64,000 nt of DNA, taken from CAWEFA01 sp963851385 (GTDB lineage Bacteria; Bacteroidota; Bacteroidia; Bacteroidales; DTGW01). Below the pieces are notes generated by a model. It did no database searches and had not been told where the DNA came from. It saw only the letters and a list, made by a program, of their open reading frames with translations. The stretch lies in assembly GCA_963851385.1 (NCBI GenBank), contig CAWKPE010000015.1, positions 287,194-351,193 on the forward strand, written 5' to 3'. The translations under genes were made by a program, and so were the position numbers. The first letter of the stretch is position 1, and every line of letters starts with the position of its first letter. Below, piece by piece: positions 58,028 through 64,000 of this stretch.

Positions 58028-58357
58028 TTAGAATCTGCTTTTTTTTAGTTTCTCAATACTAAAGAACCATCCAAAAAGTTTTTTTGCCTTCTCCAGGTTT
58101 TCTTTGTCAATACAGTAATTTACTTTTGGTGGTTCTATTGTACCCCTAATCAACCCTGCATCTTTTAGCTCAGCCAAATGTTGAGAAACCGTTGCTTTAG
58201 CAATCGGCAGTTCCTTGTTTATATCTCCAAAGCAGCAGGTATCAAGTGATGTAAGATACTTGAGAATGGCAATCCGTGCCGGATGCCCCATTGCCTTCGC
58301 AAACCTTGCAAGGTTTATTTCTTCTTCTTTATAGTCGTTACTGAGTGTGTACGCCAT
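58028..58357 (-). CDS. ArsR/SmtB-family metalloregulator
   Basis: A 109-aa winged-helix repressor: FAKAMGHPARIAILKYLTSL, then DTCCFGDINKELPIAKATVS (recognition helix) QHLAELKDAGLIRG and the wing TIEPPKVNYCID. The cysteine pair in LDTCCFGD lies near the alpha3 position where ArsR proteins bind As(III), Cd or Hg; a further Cys is in NYCID. It is the first gene of the minus-strand cluster that ends with hgcAB and has an 18-bp palindrome 29 bp upstream. It probably represses the cluster until metal is bound. Confidence 0.92.
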   Translation of the reverse strand: MAYTLSNDYKEEEINLARFAKAMGHPARIAILKYLTSLDTCCFGDINKELPIAKATVSQHLAELKDAGLIRGTIEPPKVNYCIDKENLEKAKKLFGWFFSIEKLKKSRF

Positions 58358-58385
58358 CTTATTTAAAAATTAAATAGTGTTTGTT

Positions 58386-58403
58386 GTTCGCAATATTACG
58401 AAC
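58386..58403. promoter_or_regulatory. ArsR operator candidate (18-bp palindrome)
   Basis: GTTCGCAATATTACGAAC is a palindrome with a single mismatched pair. It lies 29 bp upstream of the arsR ATG, in the only sizeable gap before the cluster. The size, symmetry and TTCG...CGAA arms fit ArsR-family sites. Confidence 0.7.
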
Positions 58404-58470
58404 TTTATTTTAAATAAAAAAAATTTATAGTACATCATGTTAAATATTATTAATGTGATTATCTAAATAT

Positions 58471-58593
58471 CAATGTCGTTTAGTTAAGCAGTTTTATATC
58501 ATTGGTCATACTTCGACAAGCTCAGTATGACCTCATTTTATTGTCACCCTGAGCTTGTCGAAGGGTGATTCGTTCCTTAATTAAACGACATTG
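58471..58593. mobile_element. 123-bp MITE, copy 2
   Basis: Nearly identical to 21491-21613, with the same CAATGTCGTTTAG terminal inverted repeats and inner CTTCGACAAGCTCAG palindrome. It is flanked by a perfect 10-bp direct repeat, atctaaatat, at 58461-58470 and 58594-58603. It lies between the arsR operator and galM. Confidence 0.92.
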
Positions 58594-58697
58594 ATCTAAA
58601 TATGATAAATATTTTCACATAATCATATTTCTTTCAACAAAATTGCTATTTTGCACACTTAATTTTAGTAATTGTCAATTTTTAAATATTACAAATT

Positions 58698-59741
58698 ATG
58701 AAGTTAAGAAAAGAGTTTTTTGGAAAAAGCGGAAAAGACAAGGGAATACATCTGTTTACTTTAATCAATGATATTGGAACAGAAGTGAAGATAACCAATT
58801 ATGGAGCCTGTGTTACATCAATACTAGTATCTGATAAAAATGGAAATAAAGATGATATTGTATTTGGTTTTGATAATCTGGAACAATACGAAGCAGGTCA
58901 TCCTTATTTTGGGGTAACTTGTGGACGTTACGCCAACAGGATTTCCAAAGCAGAATTTACAATTGACAAATATACATTTAACCTGGCGGCAAACGATGGA
59001 AAAAATACTTTACACGGTGGATTAAAAGGTTTTGATAAAGTGATCTGGCTGGCTGGTAATATCGAAAATAAAGATGAAGTTGGCGTAAAGTTCATTTATC
59101 GGAGTCCTGATATGGATGAAGGATTTCCCGGGAATTTGATAGTTGATGTCACATTCTTGCTAAATAATGCCAATGAACTGGTAATTTTATATACTGCCAA
59201 GACAGATAAAAAAACCGTTTGTAATTTAACCAATCACAGTTATTTCAATCTTAATGGTTGCAAAAAAGAAATTTATGATCATTGGTTAACCATAAACAGT
59301 GACAAAATTACTGCTGTTAATAGTGAATTAATTCCTAACGGCAAATTAGAACTTGTTTCAGGTACTGGCTTAGATTTTAAAAAGGCAAGTCGTATTGGCG
59401 ATAAGATATTTAATATACCTGATGGTTATGATCATAATTATGTACTTAATAAAAGTAAAAGCGGTGAATATTCATTTGCAGGGAAGCTTACCGATCCCGA
59501 ATCAGGACGTTTTATGGAAGTTTACACGACTGAACCGGGAATACAATTTTACTCTGCTAACCACATGAATGGAAGTATAAAAGGTAAAAAAGGAATTAAT
59601 TATCAAAAACATTATGCACTTTGTCTTGAAACCCAGCATTTTCCTGATTCACCAAATCATCCGGAATTTCCCACGACACTATTAAATCCTGGTGAAATAT
59701 ATGCTCAGAAGACAGTATATAAGTTTGGTGTTGAAAAATAA
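58698..59741 (+). CDS. galM: Aldose 1-epimerase (galactose mutarotase)
   Basis: Interconverts sugar anomers. The 347 aa show TNYGACVTSILVSDKNGNKD, GVTCGRYANRISKAEF, the catalytic TLHGGLKGFDKVIW (His), LTNHSYFNLNG (second His), IPDGYDHNYVLN and the catalytic Glu in ALCLETQHFPDSPNHPEFP. Length and motifs are normal. No signal peptide, so cytoplasmic. It is followed by a terminator. Confidence 0.95.
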   Translation: MKLRKEFFGKSGKDKGIHLFTLINDIGTEVKITNYGACVTSILVSDKNGNKDDIVFGFDNLEQYEAGHPYFGVTCGRYANRISKAEFTIDKYTFNLAANDGKNTLHGGLKGFDKVIWLAGNIENKDEVGVKFIYRSPDMDEGFPGNLIVDVTFLLNNANELVILYTAKTDKKTVCNLTNHSYFNLNGCKKEIYDHWLTINSDKITAVNSELIPNGKLELVSGTGLDFKKASRIGDKIFNIPDGYDHNYVLNKSKSGEYSFAGKLTDPESGRFMEVYTTEPGIQFYSANHMNGSIKGKKGINYQKHYALCLETQHFPDSPNHPEFPTTLLNPGEIYAQKTVYKFGVEK

Positions 59742-59787
59742 ATTTTTTAAAAATATTAAGACTGAACTATTCGTTTTTAAAAAATAT

Positions 59788-59816
59788 AAGCTTGGCTATA
59801 ATGCCAGGCTTTTTAA
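59788..59816 (+). terminator. Rho-independent terminator of galM
   Basis: A 9-bp stem (59788-59796 with 59803-59811, one G-U) with a TATAAT loop runs into a T run. It lies 46 bp past the galM stop. Confidence 0.8.
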
Positions 59817-59860
59817 TTATTTTAAATTTGTAAATAGTGATAACTTTACATCAATTTAAT

Positions 59861-61767
59861 ATGTATTTCTCATCTTTTCGATATTTCAAAACCATTCTTT
59901 TTCTTATCTTGCTATTGTTACACCAGGTAATTAAAAGTCAAATAGAAAAAGAACCAGAGTTTTATGAAGATAGCTCTTCCTATGATGTGACTTTTTACTG
60001 GCTGAATTTAAATTTATCAGATAATTCAAAATACATATCTGGAAATACTTCTATTGTAGCTAAAGCAACTAATACAAATTTAAGCAGGTTTTACATTGAA
60101 TTAAGTGATACCTTATCGGTTGATTCCATTATGATCAACAACATTAACCAATCGTTCTACCACAAAAATGGATGGATTAAAACAGTCCTCAACAATGCAA
60201 TTGATAAAGATAAATATTTCACTGCCAAGATATTTTATCATGGTCAGGGAACTTCAAGTAACCCATTAGGGGGTTTTAACATTGATTCTGTGCAACCTTC
60301 GACTGTTTTGTCAGTTCTTGCCGAGCCATTTAGCTCATCTGTTGTCTTTCCATGCAAACAGTACCTCACGGATAAAGCTGATTCTGTATTTGTGTATATT
60401 ACAGTTCCAAATGGACAAGTTGTTGCATCTAATGGCCTGTTAAAAAGAAAGGTTGTTGAACCTGGAAATAAAATCACTTATCAATGGGAATCCCGTTATC
60501 CTATAGCTTATTATTTAATTGCATTTGGTATTTCTGATTACAAGGAATACTCATACAAGTTCTATGATGAGAATTATGGTGATTCTATTTTCTTTCAAAA
60601 CTTTGTTTATAGTTCTCCCACTTTTCTGAATTCAGTAAAATCAGAAATAGACATGACTGTTGACGTAATTAAGTATTATGAACAAGTAACTAATGTTGCT
60701 TTTCCATTCAGAAAAGAAAAATATGGTCATGTTACAGCTCCAATCGGGGGAGGTATGGAAAATCAGACAATGACTATGCTAAGTTCTTTTAATACGGATT
60801 TAGTTTCACATGAATTAGCTCATTCCTGGTTTGGAGACCTTGTAACTTGTTCAAGTTGGCAAGATATATGGATTAATGAAGGATTTGCAACTTATCATGG
60901 AATTTCTGGAAACATCGCACTTTAACTCATCAACTACAATAAATTGGCTGGAAAGTGCGCTACAATGCATCTTTAATGGAACCAGAAGGCTCCGTTTATG
61001 TTCCTGAAGATTTAAAATGGAATGTTCTTAGAATTTTTAGTTCAAGGCTATCTTATTATAAAGGTGCAATGGTGTTAAATATGCTCAGAAGAAAAATTAA
61101 TAATGATAGTATCTTTTTCAACATATTTAAGACTTACCTTGAAAAATTCGCATACAAAAACGCGAGCGTTGAAGATTTTAAAAATGTTGCAGAACAAGTC
61201 AGCGGTTTGGACTTAAATGTCTTTTTTCAGCAATGGATTTACGGTAAAGGTTTTCCAATAGTTTTAGTAGAATGGAAATCAACTCATGACAGCCTTCTTA
61301 TTACAACTCATTACAAAGGCTCTTCATTATCAAATCCCGTATTCAATTTTGATTTGGATGTACTTGCTCATCTGGAAACAGGTAAAGACTCACTAATTCA
61401 ATTTGCAATAAACGATACGATACAAAACTTTGGCTTTAAATTTCTTGTTGCAACTGATTCCATTACGGTCAATCCATATTTTAACTTAATTGCAGATATT
61501 TCAACATCTCATTTAATTTCAAATGATCATATCATATCAATATTTCCTAATCCATTTAAAGATAGTACCGTAGTATATTTCAGAAATAACAACACTAATA
61601 ATAATCGTACAATAGAATTATTCGATATAAAAGGATGTAAAATAGGTATATGGAACAATGTTGGCAATACTTTTAGTATTTCTTCCAAAATGCTCAAGCC
61701 TGGAATTTATTTAATCAAAGCTTCGGATGAATATGGCAGTTATACCAAAAAATTGATAAAACAATAA
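59861..61767 (+). pseudogene. Secreted M1-family aminopeptidase with T9SS tail, two frameshifts
   Basis: The start at 59861 gives a signal peptide (FKTILFLILLLLHQVIKSQ). The N-terminal beta domain leads to the substrate-binding GGGMENQTMTML and the zinc site HELAHSWFGD with the distal Glu in WINEGFATYH. One extra base near 60900 and one near 60955 break the frame. Between them the middle frame reads EFLETSHFNSSTTINWLESA, then YNASLMEPEGSVYVPEDLKW continues. The C-terminus is a type A sorting domain (IFPNPFKDSTVVYFRNNNTN to YTKKLIKQ). All catalytic residues are encoded, so both shifts may be sequencing errors. Confidence 0.9.
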
Positions 61768-61814
61768 TAATGTCAATTAAAAGCTAAGTACTAATTATCA
61801 GGTTTAATTTTAAA

Positions 61815-62195
61815 TTAAGATTTTGCAGCTAATGTATCTATTTCTATAAGTGCTCCAAGAGGTAAAGAAACTACCTGAAATGTTGTTCTGGCAGGAAAAT
61901 CCTTTACATAATATTTTGAATATATTTCGTTCATTGTTTTAAAATTGGCCATATCGGTCAGCAGGCAAGTAGATTTTACAACATCTGAAAAACTATACCC
62001 GGCAGCAGATAATATATTTCCTATATTTTTCATAACCTGTTCAGTTTGTTCTTCAATACCGCCTTCAATTAAATTTCCTGTCGATGGATCAATAGGTATT
62101 TGACCAGAGATATACAGTGTTGAATTAATTTCAACAGCCTGGCTATATGGGCCAATTGCTTTTGCGGCCTTTGTTGTAGTAATTATCATTTTCAT
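61815..62195 (-). CDS. ridA: RidA family reactive-intermediate deaminase
   Basis: Hydrolyses reactive enamine/imine intermediates released by PLP enzymes. The 126 aa (or 124 from the ATG at 62189) show AIGPYSQAVEINSTLYISGQ, the QVMKNIGNILSAAGYSFSDV block, the catalytic Arg in FPARTTFQVVSLPLGALIEI and a terminal acidic Glu. Cytoplasmic. Single gene, same direction as the LptD fragment. Confidence 0.94.
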   Translation of the reverse strand: MKMIITTTKAAKAIGPYSQAVEINSTLYISGQIPIDPSTGNLIEGGIEEQTEQVMKNIGNILSAAGYSFSDVVKSTCLLTDMANFKTMNEIYSKYYVKDFPARTTFQVVSLPLGALIEIDTLAAKS

Positions 62196-62277
62196 ATTTT
62201 TATCTTAAAACGTTAATAAACAAAGATAAGTGAAAGTAAAGCAAACCAGTATAAAAATAATTTTCAAAACTGATAAA

Positions 62278-63077
62278 TTAAAACTTTTCCCTATAATCCG
62301 ATTGCTTAGTGTATTTAAGGTCACGCAATATGGATGCACGGGCACTAATAGTGAAACTATATCTTGCCATATATCCAAAAGGAGTCCAATTGAATGTCAT
62401 TTGCCAGCAATGTAAATCCCTGTTGATATTGATGTTTGTATATGTTATCTGTTTACTTACAAAATCATACCCTGAACTTAATCCTATTTTCCATTTTTTC
62501 GTAATACTTAAATCACCTGAAAATGTCATGCCCTTATTATAAATTGCTTTTAACAAATTAAGTTGATATCCGAAATTAAAATTAATAGTAACATCCCATG
62601 GGATATCAAAATTTACATCTTCACTTTTATTAAGATAAGGTCCTTTTGAATTATTGGTTGTAGCAGTCGGATTTTGTTGTATGTTGCCAGGTGATTGGTT
62701 ATCAGTATTAGTTTTTTGTCCCTGCGATGAACTGAAACTAGTACCCATCGATAAACTTGCAGAAGTCAGTCTTGCCAGGTGTCCATTATGGTGAAATAAA
62801 TAGGAATTATATCTTCTCCCACTATTATCTGTGGCATAAGGATCAAAAGTAGCATTAAACTGGACATTAAATTTGTTGTCAAACAAACGGGTTCCCGTGG
62901 TCATTTGTATAGGAGACAAATTGAAGGAATCGGTAACAAGGTTATAAGAAGTAGAAAAATCGAGATTTTCCAAAATTGGCAGTTTTTTTTCCGTAGATGA
63001 CGTGTCATTTACTGATAAATATTTAATTTCAAAATTATTTCGCAGACTCATGCTTATAGAAGCACTTTTACCCTGCG
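62278..63077 (-). CDS. LptD-like LPS-assembly protein, C-terminal part; N-terminus lost at the chimeric join
   Basis: Outer-membrane beta-barrel protein. The frame ending at 62278 reads GKSASISMSLRNNFEIKYLS, SFNLSPIQMTTGTRLFDNKF, FNATFDPYATDNSGRRYNSY and WQMTFNWTPFGYMARYSFTI, matching the C-terminal barrel of the large LptD-like proteins of Bacteroidota. The sequence upstream of the GKSAS segment becomes GC-rich and unrelated at about 63075, so about 600 N-terminal residues are missing. The open frame that continues to 63198 is an artefact of the join. Confidence 0.8.
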
Positions 63078-63085
63078 GCGGCCCG
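63065..63085. other. Composition break: probable assembly chimera junction
   Basis: To the left the DNA is AT-rich and encodes an LptD-like barrel in frame. From about 63075 the composition changes abruptly to GC-rich with GC-rich codon use. The break falls inside a conserved coding region and has no mobile-element ends. Confidence 0.8.
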
Positions 63086-63214
63086 CCACCGTTCGTCCGG
63101 CTCCCAATCCCCGCGTGACGTTTCGGTCCGCCATACGTCCATTCCAGTGAGACCACTTGCGGGGTGCACTCCTCACAAGCGGCGCATTCAGCAGACAAAG
63201 AATCTGGAGGTTAC

Positions 63215-64000
63215 ATGAGTTTCAAACGCATTTGGAGCGGTCCGCGCGCGGCGGCGGCGGCGGCGGCGATGGCAACGCTAATGGCGGCGGGTTTGGGCGC
63301 CCTGGCAGTGGCCGGCGTCGAGCATATGAGCAATGCCAATCCGCCGGCCACGTTCCGCTACGCCAACCCGGATGAGGCGCCCAGCCGCGACACGTTCGCC
63401 CCGGTGGTGAAGAAGGTGCTGCCGGCGGTGGTCAATGTCTCGTCCGCCAAGATGGTGAAGACCCCAGCGGGGATGATACCGGGTAACATGGACCCGTTTT
63501 TCCGCCAGTTCTTCGGCGACGACAACGGCGTGCCGTTCGGTTTCAACGGCCAGATGCCGCGGGAGCAGCGGGAACAGGGTGTGGGATCGGGCGTGATCGT
63601 CAGCCCCGACGGCTACATCCTCACCAATAATCACGTGGTCGATGGCGCCACCGACGTACGCGTCACGCTGGCCGACAAGCGCGAATTCAAAGCGCGCGTG
63701 GTGGGCACCGATCCGAAGACGGACCTGGCGGTGCTTAAAATCGATGCCACCGATCTGCCCACGGTGGTGATTGGCAATTCGGACAAGGTGCAGGTGGGCG
63801 ATTACGCGCTGGCTGTCGGCGACCCGTTCGGTCTGGGCAGCACGGTGACCATGGGGATTATCAGCGCCAAAGGCCGCGGCAACCTGGGCATCGAGGACTA
63901 CGAGGATTTCATCCAGACCGATGCGCCCATTAACCCGGGCAACTCGGGCGGCGCGCTGGTAAACGACCGCGGCGAGCTGATCGGCATCAACACAGCGATT
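63215..64000 (+). CDS. HtrA/DegP-type periplasmic serine protease, N-terminal part (foreign DNA)
   Basis: Envelope quality-control protease. The ATG at 63215 has a good ribosome site (CTGGAGG) 8 bp upstream. A signal peptide or anchor is rich in alanine ([20 protein letters not shown]). The trypsin-like domain has all three catalytic residues: His in TNNHVVDG, Asp in KTDLAVLK and Ser in [10 protein letters not shown]. The frame is open at the window end, so PDZ domains lie outside. GC-rich codons differ sharply from the rest of the window; the donor could be an acidobacterium or proteobacterium, which I cannot resolve. Confidence 0.92.
   Translation, partial: MSFKRIWSGPRAAAAAAAMATLMAAGLGALAVAGVEHMSNANPPATFRYANPDEAPSRDTFAPVVKKVLPAVVNVSSAKMVKTPAGMIPGNMDPFFRQFFGDDNGVPFGFNGQMPREQREQGVGSGVIVSPDGYILTNNHVVDGATDVRVTLADKREFKARVVGTDPKTDLAVLKIDATDLPTVVIGNSDKVQVGDYALAVGDPFGLGSTVTMGIISAKGRGNLGIEDYEDFIQTDAPINPGNSGGALVNDRGELIGINTAI

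Noticed and set aside
62278..63198. Full 306-aa open frame as one protein
   Set aside because: Its first ~45 residues come from the GC-rich side of the composition break; only the part below about 63077 is LptD-like.
63157..63634. Open frames on both strands in the GC-rich end
   Set aside because: They are shadows of the HtrA reading frame (63215 onward), which has a ribosome site and all catalytic residues.

Overview
This 64-kb window is almost entirely one low-GC bacterial contig of Bacteroidota type, most likely an uncultured Bacteroidales-like anaerobe. The evidence is type IX secretion sorting tails on surface proteins, TAnnTTTG-type promoters, a fucose permease and mutarotase, a serine palmitoyltransferase-like enzyme, a TonB receptor with a carboxypeptidase-regulatory N-domain, DUF4301 and DUF4105 proteins, and a 46-bp-repeat type II-C CRISPR system. 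The last ~0.9 kb (from about 63,075) is GC-rich and starts an HtrA/Deg protease of a different organism. The join cuts through an LptD-like gene and looks like an assembly chimera.

Layout. 1-1,048: E2 subunit of a 2-oxoacid dehydrogenase. 2.4-6.1 kb: three-gene biotin-dependent acyl-CoA carboxylase operon. 6.1-12.3 kb: prfC, a KDPG-type aldolase, mutarotase and fucP, the relic of an aldo/keto reductase, and ornithine aminotransferase. 12.5-21 kb: sensor kinases, a response regulator, DUF4105, hisF and a carboxypeptidase-regulatory-like protein, nearly all with single-base frameshifts. 21.6-26.4 kb: oxidoreductase, metallo-hydrolase, outer-membrane protein, and a serine palmitoyltransferase/SDR pair. 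26.7-28.5 kb: a DUF362 ferredoxin gene split by an IS1-family element with a perfect 8-bp target duplication.

29.1-38.5 kb: CRISPR-Cas. A tracrRNA gene is divergent from a 1,398-aa Cas9. A REP-associated transposase (RAYT) lies between cas9 and cas1, followed by cas2 and an array of 33 intact repeats plus one interrupted repeat. REP-like palindromes occupy the gaps around and between these genes, and one lies inside the RAYT coding region. The anti-repeat of the tracrRNA carries an extra GNRA-type hairpin. Anti-repeat polarity, a terminator beyond the cas2 end of the array and a promoter-like box inside every repeat all indicate transcription of the array on the minus strand, toward the cas genes.

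38.5-48.1 kb: DUF4301, YjbQ, ComB-like and YihY genes, then hisD-hisC-hisB-hisH-hisA. hisF is absent from this cluster and lies at 16.4-17.2 kb. hisD has an in-frame TGA, and a 12 x 10-bp tandem repeat separates hisH from hisA. 48.1-51.9 kb: a secreted CotH-like protein and an alpha-amylase with an in-frame TGA.

52-58.4 kb is the most notable block: a minus-strand cluster of arsR-like regulator, DGC-domain/methyltransferase fusion, TonB receptor, ArsC-like phosphatase, four-helix-bundle protein, hgcA and hgcB. HgcA carries the NVWCAAGK corrinoid motif and five membrane segments; HgcB is the matching two-cluster ferredoxin. Together they predict mercury methylation, with an 18-bp palindromic ArsR operator ahead of the cluster. 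58.4-63 kb: a MITE copy, galactose mutarotase, an M1 peptidase, RidA and a truncated LptD.

Caution: frameshifts and in-frame TGAs are concentrated at 12.9-21 kb and scattered elsewhere. Many look like sequencing errors in homopolymers rather than true decay, so entries typed pseudogene may be functional genes.
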